Translations under genes and position numbers: made by a program
NCBI GenBank assembly: GCA_963810485.1
Contig: CAWENQ010000006.1
Coordinates: forward strand, 1 to 64,000
Length of the DNA: 64,000 nt
Direction of reading: 5' to 3'
From: DATKFM01 sp963810485
GTDB taxonomy: Bacteria > Pseudomonadota > Alphaproteobacteria > Dongiales > Dongiaceae
Notes under the pieces: model-generated
What the model was told of the DNA's origin: nothing
What the model saw: only the letters and a program-made list of their open reading frames with translations
The model's database searches: none
Part shown: positions 46,319 to 56,102 of the stretch, one piece after another
How positions within the stretch are numbered: the stretch's first letter is position 1
How the letters are laid out: each line of letters opens with the position of its first letter

Positions 46319-48378
46319 ATGACCAGCGCCCCCCGCGCCAGCGATCCCCTTTTGCAGCCCTTCCGGCTCAAGCATCTCACGCTCAAGAACCGGATCATGT
46401 CCACGGCCCATGAGCCGAACTACCACGACAACGGCATGCCCGGAGAGCAGTACCGGCTCTACCATGTGGAGAAGGCCAAGGGCGGCATCGCCATGACCAT
46501 GACCGCGGGCTCCGCCGTGGTGTCGCCGGACTCGCCGGCCGTCTTCGGCAACCTCCACGTCTACAAGGACGAGGTCGTGGCGCCGATGAAGCGTTTGGCC
46601 GACGAATGCCACGAGCATGGCTGCGCGGTCATGATCCAGATCACCCATCTCGGCCGCCGCACCGTCTGGAACAAGGCGGACTGGCTGCCGATCCTCGCGC
46701 CCTCGCCCGTCCGCGAACCGGCCCACCGCGCCGTTCCCAAGGAGATCGAGGATTGGGACATCGAACGGATCATCCGGGAATATGCCACGGCCGCCCAGCG
46801 CATGCAGGCTGCAGGATTAGATGGCATCGAGTTCGAATGCTATGGCCACCTGATGGACCAGTTCTGGTCGCCGGCCACCAACAAGCGCACCGACGAGTAC
46901 GGCGGCTCCCTGGACAATCGACTGCGATTCTCCTTCCGCGTCTTCGATGCCGTGCGCAAGGCCGTGGGACCGGATTTCATCGTCGGCGCCCGGCTGGTGG
47001 CCGACGAGGATTGGGACAAGGGCATCAGCAAGGCCGAGGGGCTGGAGATCTGCCGCCGCGTCGTCGCCACCGGCCAGGTGGATTTCCTCAACGTCATCCG
47101 CGGTCATATCGATCATGACGCGCCGCTGGCCAAGGTCATCCCCGTCACCGGCATGCCCTCGGCGCCCCATCTGGATTTCGCCGGCGAGGTCAAGCAGGCG
47201 ACGAAATTCCCGGTCTTCCACGCCGCGCGCATCGGCGACGTCGCCACGGCGCGACATGCGGTGGCCAGCGGCAAGCTGGACATGGTTGGCATGACCCGCG
47301 CCCACATCACCGATCCCCATATCGTCAACAAGATCGCCGCCGGACGAGAACAGGATATCCGTCCCTGCGTCGGCGCCACTTACTGCATCGACCGCATCTA
47401 TGACGGCCTTGGCGCCCTCTGCATCCACAACCCCTCCACCGGCCGCGAGGCCACCCTGCCCCACAACATCGAGCGCACCAAGGGACCGGCGCGGAAGGTG
47501 GTGGTGGTCGGCGCCGGCCCAGCCGGCCTGGAAGCGGCGCGGGTTGCCGGGGAACGCGGCCATCAGGTGACGCTGCTGGAAGCGGCGTCCGATCCCGGCG
47601 GCCAGATCCGCCTCGCCGTGCAGGTGAAGCGGCGGCGCGAGATCATCGGCATCGCCGACTGGCGCGCCGAGCAATGCGAACGGCTGGGCGTGACGATGAA
47701 GTTCAACAGCTACGCCGAGGCCGATGATGTTCGCGCGCTGTCGCCCGACATCGTCATCGTCGCGACCGGCGGCCTGCCGACCCAGCAATCGGTGGAGGAA
47801 GGCGCGGAGCTGGCGGTGTCCTCCTGGGACATCCTCTCCGGCGACGTGCGGCCGGCCGAGGACGTGCTGTTGTTCGACGACAACGGCCAGCATCCGGGCA
47901 TCGCCGCGGCGGAATTCATCGCCGAGGCCGGCTCGAAGCTGGAGTTGATGACTCCCGAGCGTTTCTTCTCGCCGGACGTGGGCGGGCTCAACATGGTTCC
48001 CTACATGAAGACCTTCCAGAAGCGCGGCGTGGTGATCACGCCCATGCAGCGGGTGCGCAAGCTGGAGCGGCGCGGCAACAAGATCGCCGCCACCATCTGG
48101 AGCGCCTTCACCGAAACCGACATCGCCGAACGGCTGGTGGACCAGGTGGTGGTGGAGAACGCGACGCTGCCGCTGGCCGATCTCTATTTCGCGTTGAAGG
48201 AGGAATTGCAGAACCGCGGTGAGGTGCGATTACGACGCGCTCATCGCCGGCAAGGCGCAGGCGCTGCGCACCAATGAGTTCGGGCAAGTTCCAGCTCTTC
48301 CGCATCGGCGACGCCGTCGCCTCCCGCAACATCCACGCCGCCATCTACGATGCCTTCCGCCTCGCGCGCACCTTCTGA
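46319..48378 (+). CDS. FMN/Fe-S NADH:flavin oxidoreductase, N-methylproline demethylase-like (frameshifted end)
   Basis: A ~686-residue old-yellow-enzyme plus FAD/NAD domain protein of the dienoyl-CoA reductase/trimethylamine dehydrogenase superfamily. The TIM barrel starts LLQPFRLKHLTLKNRIMSTAHEP. It has ITHLGRRTVWN and a DEYGGSLDNRLRFSF block. A 4Fe-4S motif follows, CVGATYCIDRIYDGLGALC. A Rossmann VVVVGAGPAGLEAARVAGERG then begins the dinucleotide part. The DPLLQPF...DWLP...SPVREPAHR pattern resembles N-methylproline demethylases. Shifts near 48,225 and 48,280 split the last ~50 residues. Probably oxidative demethylation of an N-methyl compound. Confidence 0.87.
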
Positions 48379-48396
48379 CGTCAGCCCCAATAGCGA

Positions 48397-48423
48397 AAGG
48401 GGCCGCCCAATGGGCAGCCCCTT
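48397..48423 (-). terminator. Hairpin terminator of rplM-rpsI
   Basis: AAGGGGCCGCCC (48,397-48,408) pairs with GGGCAGCCCCTT (48,412-48,423), with one mismatch. Reading the minus strand, the stem is followed by a short TTTCGCTATT. It lies 26 bp after the rpsI stop and may serve the convergent oxidoreductase gene too. Confidence 0.7.
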
Positions 48424-48448
48424 CTGCAGTCGGAATATTCCGGGTCGC

Positions 48449-48943
48449 TTAGCGCTTCGAGAACTGGAAGCTCCGGCGGGCCTTGCGGCGGCCGTACTTC
48501 TTGCGCTCGACCACGCGGGCGTCGCGGGTGAGGAAGCCCTGCTTCTTCAGCACCGGGCGCAGCTCCGGCTCGAAATAGGTCAGCGCCTTGGAGATGCCGT
48601 GGCGCACTGCGCCGGCCTGGCCGGAGAGGCCGCCGCCGACGACGGTGACGATGATATCGTACTGGCCCGTGCGATTGCAGATGGCGAAGGGCTGGCTGAT
48701 CATCATGCGCAACACAGGCCGGGCGAAATACACGGCGAGGTCGCGGCCGTTGATGGTCATCTTGCCGGCGCCGCGCTTGATCCAGACGCGGGCGACGGCG
48801 TTCTTGCGCTTGCCGGTGGCGAAGGAGCGGCCGAACTTGTCGATTTTCGGCGTCGGCGCGGGCGGGGACACGGTGGCGGCGACGGACGCCGCGGCGCTCT
48901 TGAGATCCTTGAGATCGGTGATGGTCTGGGTATCGGCGCTCAT
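48449..48943 (-). CDS. rpsI: 30S ribosomal protein S9
   Basis: A 164-residue S9 with the ~30-residue Ala/Pro-rich N-terminal extension common in alphaproteobacteria. The core reads ATGKRKNAVARVWIKRGAGKMTINGRDL (in part), GGGLSGQAGAVRHGISKAL, and the conserved C-terminal tail RKKYGRRKARRSFQFSKR that reaches the P-site tRNA. It overlaps the rplM stop by 4 bp. Intact. Confidence 0.98.
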   Translation of the reverse strand: MSADTQTITDLKDLKSAAASVAATVSPPAPTPKIDKFGRSFATGKRKNAVARVWIKRGAGKMTINGRDLAVYFARPVLRMMISQPFAICNRTGQYDIIVTVVGGGLSGQAGAVRHGISKALTYFEPELRPVLKKQGFLTRDARVVERKKYGRRKARRSFQFSKR

Positions 48944-49410
48944 CGGGAAGCGGGCCTCTTGTTCTTCGGGTTCATTCCGGCGACATCGAGAATCTCGGGA
49001 TTCTGCGCATCATGAGGATGCTCCGTTCCCGCATAGACGCGAAGGTTGCCCATCTGCTGCCGGCCGAGCGGGCCGCGCGTGATCATGCGCTGGACCGCCT
49101 TCTCGATCAGCCGCTCCGGATGCTTGCCGTCGCGGATCTCGCCCATCGTGCGTTCCTTGATGCCGCCGGGAAAGCCGGTGTGCCAGTAGAATTTCTCGCC
49201 GGCGGCCTTGTTGCCGGTGAGCTTCACCTTGGCGGCATTGATGACGATGATGTTGTCGCCGCAATCCATGTGCGGCGTGAAGGTGGGCTTGTGCTTGCCG
49301 CGCAGTCGCATGGCGACCACGGTGGCGAGCCGCCCGAGCACGACGCCATCGGCATCCACGATGAACCACTTCTTCTGGATGTCCGACGGCCTGGCGGAAT
49401 AGGTTTTCAT
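48940..49410 (-). CDS. rplM: 50S ribosomal protein L13
   Basis: A 156-residue L13, starting MKTYSARPSDIQKKWFIVDADG, with VLGRLATVVAMRLRGKHKPTFTPHMDCGDNIIVINA (in pieces), GERTM-like KERTMGEI and the RGPLGRQQMGNLRVYAGTEHPHDAQ end. Standard rplM-rpsI pair with translational coupling. Its promoter lies in the 245-bp gap shared with the divergent hydrolase gene. Confidence 0.98.
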   Translation of the reverse strand: MKTYSARPSDIQKKWFIVDADGVVLGRLATVVAMRLRGKHKPTFTPHMDCGDNIIVINAAKVKLTGNKAAGEKFYWHTGFPGGIKERTMGEIRDGKHPERLIEKAVQRMITRGPLGRQQMGNLRVYAGTEHPHDAQNPEILDVAGMNPKNKRPASR

Positions 49411-49655
49411 GGCGAGGTAAAGTCCGCTATCAGCTGTTCAGGAAATGCCCGGCGGCGCCGTCTCCGGCCCTTGGGGGTGGCGGGAAATACGAGATCGGCC
49501 AGGGGATGTCAAGCCGGGAGGCCGGATTTTAAGCATTATTCGATTGCGGTATCTGGTTACCGCAATCTACACCAGGCCGCCAGGACTTCGAATTCCTTTT
49601 CACTGTCCCGCCGGATGCTTATCGTCGCCGCCGGCCCCCGCAAGCGAGCAGGAAT

Positions 49656-50519
49656 ATGAAACTCACGCGTTACGCCCATTTCTCCGACGAGGACATCGCC
49701 AACAGTTTCATGCCGCGCCGGGCGGTGCCGGACCACGAGTCCTGGCTCACCCGCGAGGCGGCCCTATCCGAGAAAGCGCGGAAGGAGTTCAAGGGCGCAC
49801 GGCTCGATGTGCCCTATGGCGACACGCCGCTGCAGCGGCTCGACATCTTCCCCACCGCGCGCAAGGACGCGCCGATCCATGTCTATATCCATGGTGGTTT
49901 CTGGCGGGCGCTGGACAAGGCCGCCTACAGCCATATCGGCGCCACGCTGGCCCGCGCCGGCGCCGTGGGCGTGCTGATCAACTATGACCTCTGCCCGAAG
50001 GTGACCGTCGATGACGTGGTGCGCCAGACCATGGCGGCGATCGCCTGGACCTACCGCCATGGCGGCGAGCTGGGGGGCGATCCCAACCGCATCTATGTCT
50101 CCGGCCATTCCGCCGGCGGCCAGCTCGCAGCCATGACACTGGCCCATGACTGGCGCGCCGATGGATTGCCCGGCGATTTCATCAAGGGCATTGGCGCGCT
50201 CAGCGGAGTCCTCGACCTGGAGCCGGTGCTGCGCATCGAGGCCAATGCGGAAATCCAGTTGAAGCCGGAGATGGTGGCGCGCAACAGCCCGCTGTTCCTG
50301 GAGCCGAAGGTGATGGCGCCGGTCATCGTGGCGCCCGGCGGCGACGAGCCGGAGGCCTGGGTGCAGCAATCCCGCGACTATGCGGCGATGCTGCAGAGCC
50401 GCGGCTATCCGGTGTCGCTGATGGTGATGCCCGGCCATCACCATTTCTCGCTGACCTATGCGCTGTCCAATCCCGGCGATCCACTGATGGCGGCCATGCT
50501 GAAACAGATGGGCTTGTAG
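49656..50519 (+). CDS. Alpha/beta hydrolase, kynurenine-formamidase/esterase-like
   Basis: A 287-residue hydrolase of the BD-FAE/hormone-sensitive-lipase-like group. The oxyanion-hole motif is HGGFWRALDK, the nucleophile GHSAGGQLAA, and the catalytic His region MPGHHHFSLTYAL. The HGG-W and GHSAG arrangement resembles arylformamidases, but carboxylesterase function is equally possible. ATG 49,656 follows AGCAGGAAT. Followed after 1 bp by a flavin-reductase-family gene. Intact. Confidence 0.9.
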   Translation: MKLTRYAHFSDEDIANSFMPRRAVPDHESWLTREAALSEKARKEFKGARLDVPYGDTPLQRLDIFPTARKDAPIHVYIHGGFWRALDKAAYSHIGATLARAGAVGVLINYDLCPKVTVDDVVRQTMAAIAWTYRHGGELGGDPNRIYVSGHSAGGQLAAMTLAHDWRADGLPGDFIKGIGALSGVLDLEPVLRIEANAEIQLKPEMVARNSPLFLEPKVMAPVIVAPGGDEPEAWVQQSRDYAAMLQSRGYPVSLMVMPGHHHFSLTYALSNPGDPLMAAMLKQMGL

Positions 50520-50520
50520 T

Positions 50521-51135
50521 ATGTTCTATGACGCCCGCCGCAACGATCACGGTCTGCAGATCAGCCCGTTCAAGGCCCTGGTCGTCCCGCGCCCGATCGC
50601 CTGGGTCACCAGCCTGAGCCCGAACGACGTCGTCAACCTCGCGCCGTTCTCCTACTTCAATGCCATGTCCGAAGACCCGATGATGATCTGCTTCGGGCCT
50701 GGCGGCAGCAAAGCCGACCGGCCGATGAAAGACACGCGCACCAACATCGAGGCGACCGGCGAGTTCGTCGTCAATCTCGCGACCTGGGATCTGCGGGAAC
50801 AGATGAATGCGACGTCGGCGAAGCTGCCGGCGGAGACCGACGAGATGAAGCAAGCGGGACTGACCCCTGCTCCCTCGCAACTGGTGAGGCCGCCGCGGGT
50901 CGCGGAATCGCCCGTGCATCTGGAATGCCGCTACTGGAAGACGATCGAGCTGCCGACGAACGATCCCAGGGAGCCGAACGCCAGCATCTTCGGCGAAGTC
51001 ATCGGCATCCACATCCGCGACGACCTGATCGTCAACGGGCGCGTCGATATCACCTTGGCCAAGCCGATCGCGCGCCTCGGCTATTCGGAATATGCCGTTG
51101 TCGAGAGGACGTTCGCGATGCGCCGTCCGGGCTAG
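50521..51135 (+). CDS. Flavin-reductase-family FMN-binding protein
   Basis: A 204-residue protein of the flavin reductase-like/FMN-binding split-barrel family. It starts MFYDARRNDHGLQISPFKALVVPRPIAWVTS (in part), with APFSYFNAMSEDPMMICF and KDTRTNIEATGEFVVNLAT, all typical. Directly downstream of the hydrolase (1-bp gap), so they are cotranscribed. It could supply reduced flavin or act as a small oxidoreductase. Confidence 0.92.
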   Translation: MFYDARRNDHGLQISPFKALVVPRPIAWVTSLSPNDVVNLAPFSYFNAMSEDPMMICFGPGGSKADRPMKDTRTNIEATGEFVVNLATWDLREQMNATSAKLPAETDEMKQAGLTPAPSQLVRPPRVAESPVHLECRYWKTIELPTNDPREPNASIFGEVIGIHIRDDLIVNGRVDITLAKPIARLGYSEYAVVERTFAMRRPG

Positions 51136-51656
51136 GCTGCCGACGGCCGCTCAAGCGCGTAGACAATGCGATGACCGCCGCTTGGCCTGACAACCACCGG
51201 CCCGGCGACGAAACCGAGTTTTTCCGCGAGACGCTGCGACGGCTGATTTTCCGGTTCGATCAGCGCCACCAGCCGGTCCAGATTGAACCTGGCAAAGCCA
51301 TATCCGGCGATCGCGCGCGAGGCCTCGAATCCATAACCGCGCCGCTGAAAGCCGCTGCCGATGACATAGACCAGCTCGATGTCCTTGCGGCCGTCCTGTT
51401 CCTTTTCCAGCAGGCCGCAATGGCCGACGACCTTATCGCTCGCCTGCTCGACCACGGGCCAGAGCGTGTAGGTTTCCGGCAGTTGCAATTCGTCGTTCAG
51501 CGACTGGCGGACTTTCTCCCGCACGCGAGGGCCGCCCATGAATTTCGTGATGGCGGGATCGCACCAGATGTCGCAGAGCGGCTCGATATGCTCCGCTCGC
51601 AGATGCGCAACTATCAATCGCGGCGTCCGCGCGATTTCGCTTCCACTCATGACCAA
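51132..51656 (-). CDS. GNAT-family acetyltransferase, RimJ/RimL-like
   Basis: A 174-residue protein with the Acetyltransf_3 pattern: TPRLIVAHLRAEHIEPLC, then IGSGFQRRGYGFEASRAIAGYGF around the acetyl-CoA loop, and LIEPENQPSQRLAEKLGFV at the end. Likely acts on an N-terminal or small-molecule amine. Convergent with the flavin-reductase gene (4-bp overlap of the ends) and 3 bp downstream of bdhA. Confidence 0.9.
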   Translation of the reverse strand: MVMSGSEIARTPRLIVAHLRAEHIEPLCDIWCDPAITKFMGGPRVREKVRQSLNDELQLPETYTLWPVVEQASDKVVGHCGLLEKEQDGRKDIELVYVIGSGFQRRGYGFEASRAIAGYGFARFNLDRLVALIEPENQPSQRLAEKLGFVAGPVVVRPSGGHRIVYALERPSAA

Positions 51657-51659
51657 ACC

Positions 51660-52442
51660 CTACTGCATGAACCAACCGTGACTGACGACGATAGACTGCC
51701 CGGTCAGCGCATTGGTGGCAAAGGAGCCGAACAGCACCGCGCATTCCGCCACGTCGGCCGTGGTGGTGAATTCGCTGTCGACCGTTTCCTTCAGCATGAC
51801 CTTCTTGATGACATCGGCCTCGCTGATACCCAGTTCCTTCGCCTGCTCGGGAATTTGCTTGTCGACCAGCGGCGTGCGCACAAAGCCGGGACAGATGACG
51901 TTGGCGCGGACATTGTACTTGGCGCCTTCCTTGGCCACCGTTTTGCAGAGACCGATCAGCCCGTGCTTGGCAGTGACGTAGGGCGCCTTCAACGGCGACG
52001 CCTCTTTGGAATGCACAGAACCCATATAGATGATGCTGCCGCCCTTGCCGCTCTTATACATATGGCGGAGGCAGGCGCGCGTCGTAAGGAAAGCGCCGTC
52101 CAGATGGATGGCCAGCATCTTGCGCCAGTCGGACAGACTGAGATCCTGCAGCGGCGAGATGATCTGGATGCCCGCATTGCTGACGAGGACGTCGACGCCG
52201 CCGAGCGCCTTAACCGTCGCTTCGATGCCGGCATCGACTTGCGCCTCGTTGGTCACATCCATGGCGACGGCAATGGCCTGGCCGCCGCCATTCTTGATTT
52301 CCTTCGCCGCCGCCTCGGCAGCGTCCTGCTTCAGATCGGCGATGGCGATCTTGGCGCCTTCACGGGCATAGGCGCGGGCGATCTCCAGGCCGATGCCGCT
52401 GGCAGCGCCGGTGACGATGGCGACTTTGTCTTTCATTCGCAT
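51660..52442 (-). CDS. bdhA: 3-Hydroxybutyrate dehydrogenase
   Basis: A classical SDR of 260 residues oxidising D-3-hydroxybutyrate to acetoacetate in PHB use. Cofactor motif TGAASGIGLEIA is near residue 10. NAGIQIISPLQD, the MGSVHSKEAS catalytic Ser, YVTAKHG Tyr/Lys, and VCPGFVRTPLVDKQIPEQAK-type substrate loop (here ICPGFVRTPLVDKQIPEQAK) are diagnostic. It lies 30 bp downstream of a patatin-like gene, a pairing frequent in PHB-accumulating proteobacteria. Confidence 0.93.
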   Translation of the reverse strand: MRMKDKVAIVTGAASGIGLEIARAYAREGAKIAIADLKQDAAEAAAKEIKNGGGQAIAVAMDVTNEAQVDAGIEATVKALGGVDVLVSNAGIQIISPLQDLSLSDWRKMLAIHLDGAFLTTRACLRHMYKSGKGGSIIYMGSVHSKEASPLKAPYVTAKHGLIGLCKTVAKEGAKYNVRANVICPGFVRTPLVDKQIPEQAKELGISEADVIKKVMLKETVDSEFTTTADVAECAVLFGSFATNALTGQSIVVSHGWFMQ

Positions 52443-52472
52443 GGACGGATCTTTCGTAGGTTCAGATATCAG

Positions 52473-53618
52473 CTACAAGCCGACATTGCGCGGCGGATAT
52501 TCGTAGACCATGACGCCCACATTCGCCGGCACCGGTTGTTCCCATTTGCGCTCGGCGATGGCGCGCATGGCATCGCGATAGCCTGCGGCGCGATGTCCGG
52601 CGATGGAAGCGCGGGAAAATTCGTAGTCTTTGGTCGCGGTCTCGTATTTCTCGTTCTGATAGATCAGATGCACGATCTGCATGGTGGTCGTGCAGCCGAG
52701 CCAGGAGAGCTGCTCCAGCTCCTGATCGGCGCGGGCGGATGGCGGCAGTTTCTTCCACATGGCCATGACCGCGCGGCGCAGATTATGGGTCCGGCGATAG
52801 CCCGAGATCGCGCGCTGCGAGCGGCTGGCGTAGCGAATGTCCTTTTCGCGCTCCGTCACGTCGTCAAGCGTGCGCGGCAGAGGGCCCATGGGATCCCACA
52901 TATCCACCATGAAGCAGAGCGTGCTCACCCGCGGCTCGTCGTCGAGCACGACCTCAAGCGGCGTGTTCGAGACGACACCGCCATCCCAGAACAGCTCATG
53001 ATCGATTTCCACCGGCGGAAAGCCCGGCGGCAGCGCACCGCTGGCCATGACGTGGCGGACATCAATGCTCTCGCGCGTGCTGTCGAAGTAGACCTGCCGG
53101 CCCGTCGCAATGTTGACGGCGCCCAGCGTGAGCCGCGAGCCCTCGCTGTTGATACGCTTGAAATCGACGACCTGGCCGAGGGTATCGGCCAGCGGTGCCG
53201 TGTCATAGAAACTGATCGCGCCGGGCGTGCCCGGCGGCGACAGGAACGGGCCGAACAGCCGCGGCTGGAAGAAGCCGGGCTGGCCATAGACCAGCGTTTC
53301 CCAGGCGTGCCACTGGTTCGCCGCCTTGCGTCCGTCATCGCCGACCGGTGCTGCCGCCCAGCCATCGGGACGGGACACCCGATCCCAGAATTCGGCCAGC
53401 TTCTCCCGCACCTTGCCCTGGGCATTGCCGGCCATGATCGCGGCATTGATCGCGCCGATGGATGTGCCGGCGAACCATTGCGGGCAGAACCCCGTTTCCT
53501 CCAGCGCCTCGAAGACGCCGACTTGATAGGCGCCGAGCGCGCCGCCGCCCTGCAGCACGAGGGCGATGCGATCGAAGGCGCAAACCTGGGCGCCGCCGGC
53601 GCCGTCCTGTTCGCTCAT
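52473..53618 (-). CDS. Patatin-like phospholipase with DUF3734 C-terminus
   Basis: A 381-residue serine hydrolase. The oxyanion motif is LVLQGGGALGAYQVG, the nucleophile GTSIGAINAA and the catalytic Asp DGGVVSNTPL. The C-terminal ~110 residues carry the DUF3734-type region with RRAVMAMWKKLPP. Start at ATG 53,618; an in-frame start at 53,687 adds unlike residues. It is followed by bdhA in what is probably one operon. A role in polymer or lipid breakdown is likely. Confidence 0.9.
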   Translation of the reverse strand: MSEQDGAGGAQVCAFDRIALVLQGGGALGAYQVGVFEALEETGFCPQWFAGTSIGAINAAIMAGNAQGKVREKLAEFWDRVSRPDGWAAAPVGDDGRKAANQWHAWETLVYGQPGFFQPRLFGPFLSPPGTPGAISFYDTAPLADTLGQVVDFKRINSEGSRLTLGAVNIATGRQVYFDSTRESIDVRHVMASGALPPGFPPVEIDHELFWDGGVVSNTPLEVVLDDEPRVSTLCFMVDMWDPMGPLPRTLDDVTEREKDIRYASRSQRAISGYRRTHNLRRAVMAMWKKLPPSARADQELEQLSWLGCTTTMQIVHLIYQNEKYETATKDYEFSRASIAGHRAAGYRDAMRAIAERKWEQPVPANVGVMVYEYPPRNVGL

Positions 53619-53757
53619 GGGAGTTCCGATGCGTTGACGCGGATGGGATGCCGGCGACGCTACATCGCCGGCTGCCGCAAAGACCATACCAGAGAAACAT
53701 GGGTGGCCGGCACCGCCATCCGCAAGCGGCGCGCCAACTTGCCACAGGGAGCGCGGG

Positions 53758-55686
53758 CTAGTTGACCGAGAGCGTCTTCAGCAGCGGCTGATTGAGCGTT
53801 TCGATCTCAGCGGCGGCCGGCAGCCGGATGCGGACTGTCGTGCCCTCGCCCAGGCGGCTTTCGATGCTGAACTCGCCGTCATGGAGTTCGGTGAGCATCT
53901 TGGCCAGCGGCAGGCCGAGGCCAGTGCCGGACTGCGCCCTGGTATAGCTGTTGCTGACCTGGCCGAAGGGCTCGAGGACCCGCGGCAGATCGTCGGGCGC
54001 GATGCCGATGCCGGTATCGGTGATGCCCAGCGCAACATAGCGACCGCCATCGTCGGCGGCGAACAGCGTGACCAGCCCGCCTTGGGGCGTGAACTTGACC
54101 GCGTTGGTCAAGAGGTTCAGCAGGATCTGCTTCACCGCCCGCATGTCGGCATTCAGGCGGCGCAGGTTCGGCGACAGATCGACCTTCAGGCGGACCATCG
54201 AGGCGTTGGCGCGGTCCTTCACCAGGCGGATGCAGGCGACGCAGATCTCCTCGACCGAGCAGACCTCCATGTTGAGTTCCTGCTTGCCGGCTTCGATCTT
54301 CGACACGTCCAGGATGTCGTTGATCAGCGACAGCAGCAGCACGCCGCTGTCATGGACGTCTTTCAGATATTCCTTGTACTTCGGCACACCCAGCGTGCCG
54401 TGCACTTCCTGCATCATCAGTTCGGCAAAGCCGATGACTGCATTGAGCGGCGTGCGCAGCTCATGGCTCATATGGGCGAGGAAGTCGCTCTTGGTGCGGT
54501 TGGCGAGCTCGGCCTGCTCCTTGGCGACGCGCAGCTCGTGGGTGCGCTCTTCGACGATACGCTCCAGGTCCTGGCGCGCGCGCTCGAGGGTTTCCATCTT
54601 GGTCTGGTCGACCTTGAGCTGGAGCTGCATGCGGCTGAGGCGATGCTGCACGCCGGCGGTGCGCAGCTCCGTTTCCATGGCGTAGAAATCCTTGAAGTGC
54701 TTCAGCGCGGTCGCCGTGTCGCCGGCGGACTCGAAGATCTCCGCCAGCGTGCGATGGCATTCCAGGACGATGCCCTTGATGCCCTTCTCCGCCGCGTGGC
54801 GCAGCGCCTCGTTGATCCGCTCATGGGCCTTGTCCAGGCGCTTGAACGCCATCGCCGCGCGGCCGCAATTCAGCAGGCCCGCGGTGTAATCGTAGGGATC
54901 GTTGATCGACTCGCCGATCGCCGTGAATTCCTCGATGCAGCGGCTGGCCTCGTCGATATGTCCCAGCCGCGCATTGGCCAAGGCCAGGATGCCGTAGCAA
55001 CCGGCTTCGATGTTCTTGCTCTTGATCTCATGGGCGATCATCAGCGTTTCCAGCGCGCCGGCGATCGCTTCCGGACTGCGGCCGGCATCCAAAAGCGTCT
55101 GAGAGCGGGTGTATTTGAACTGCAGCGAGGCGTAGTCGGCCTCGTCGGTCTTTTCCATGAGGTCGAGCTGTTCGCTGGCGCGGTTGATTATATGCAGCGC
55201 CTCATCGAACTCGCGCCGCTTGCGATACACCTCCGCACATTCCATCAGCGCGATGAAGTAGTAGCGGCGGTTGGCGACCTCGTCGAAAATCTCCAGGGCT
55301 TCGCGATTGAGATCCAGAGCCGGCTCAAGCAAGCCCAGGTCCATATACACGGCCGACAGCGTGCGGATGGTCATGCCCACCGATTCGCGATCGCCCAATT
55401 CCGTGAACCGTTCGGGCAGCGGTTTCAGGACCTCTTCGGCCTCCGCGTAGCGGCCCAGCATGCGCAACATGCGGCCGCGCTCCAAGCGTGCCAGAGCCGC
55501 CTCCCGCCCCAGGCCGGTGCTATCGGCAATCGTCCGGGCATGATTCGCGAACTCGAGGGCTGCATCCAGGTCATAGACCCAGACGCGATGCACCAGCCGA
55601 AACAAGACCGAGCACTGCCCTGCGGCGTCTGGCGTTACAGCCAGTTCCTCCAAAAGCAGTTCTACATCAGGCGGGTGCACGATCAT
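53758..55686 (-). CDS. Soluble TPR-containing sensor histidine kinase
   Basis: A 642-residue kinase without transmembrane segments. Residues ~1-330 are TPR-like helical repeats, for example LARLERGRMLRMLGRYAEAEEV. A coiled coil (~350-400) follows, then HisKA with AHMSHELRTPLNAVIGFAE. HATPase_c has LNLLTNAVKFT, DTGIGIAPDDL and SGTGLGLPLAKML. There is no receiver domain and no adjacent regulator gene. It diverges from the RiPP precursor gene across a 481-bp AT-richer gap, so it may respond to or control that locus (inference). Confidence 0.9.
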   Translation of the reverse strand: MIVHPPDVELLLEELAVTPDAAGQCSVLFRLVHRVWVYDLDAALEFANHARTIADSTGLGREAALARLERGRMLRMLGRYAEAEEVLKPLPERFTELGDRESVGMTIRTLSAVYMDLGLLEPALDLNREALEIFDEVANRRYYFIALMECAEVYRKRREFDEALHIINRASEQLDLMEKTDEADYASLQFKYTRSQTLLDAGRSPEAIAGALETLMIAHEIKSKNIEAGCYGILALANARLGHIDEASRCIEEFTAIGESINDPYDYTAGLLNCGRAAMAFKRLDKAHERINEALRHAAEKGIKGIVLECHRTLAEIFESAGDTATALKHFKDFYAMETELRTAGVQHRLSRMQLQLKVDQTKMETLERARQDLERIVEERTHELRVAKEQAELANRTKSDFLAHMSHELRTPLNAVIGFAELMMQEVHGTLGVPKYKEYLKDVHDSGVLLLSLINDILDVSKIEAGKQELNMEVCSVEEICVACIRLVKDRANASMVRLKVDLSPNLRRLNADMRAVKQILLNLLTNAVKFTPQGGLVTLFAADDGGRYVALGITDTGIGIAPDDLPRVLEPFGQVSNSYTRAQSGTGLGLPLAKMLTELHDGEFSIESRLGEGTTVRIRLPAAAEIETLNQPLLKTLSVN

Positions 55687-55980
55687 TTACATCCGGCAGG
55701 TACGCAACATACCAGCAGCTCCGGCTGCCGACAGACGGAGCCTATTCTGGCCCAACAATAGCATCGCGCCAATTTGCTAAAAAATTGGTGAATTTTTCTA
55801 TGATGCTAATCACAGCCTTCCCAGCGGAAAATTTTCTGCTCGTTTCCGTACATACGTCCGGGAACAAAAATAGAACGAGTAAATGCCCCTGGCATGGTCA
55901 TGCGCCCGGGATCATAGGCATTCCATCTCAACAATCGTAAAAAAATTGCGGTGGATTGGGCGATTTCTGCGGCACCCTTG

Positions 55981-55998
55981 ATAAGACAATAGTCTTAT
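55981..55998. promoter_or_regulatory. Perfect 7-bp inverted repeat, operator candidate
   Basis: ATAAGAC (55,981-55,987) pairs with GTCTTAT (55,992-55,998) around AATA, in the divergent region between the histidine kinase and the precursor gene. The regulator is unknown. Confidence 0.4.
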
Positions 55999-56102
55999 AG
56001 CGATCGGCTATACCGCTGATTCAGATCGCGTCAAGGTTGAAACGTTCATAGATTCTTAGGGTTAATAGAGTGTTGCTTTGCTTTGATAAGTAAGGCATTA
56101 TC

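Noticed and set aside
50925..53765. A 946-codon plus-strand open frame
   Set aside because: It runs antisense to the GNAT, bdhA and patatin genes, which have clear family motifs. It is a high-GC shadow frame.
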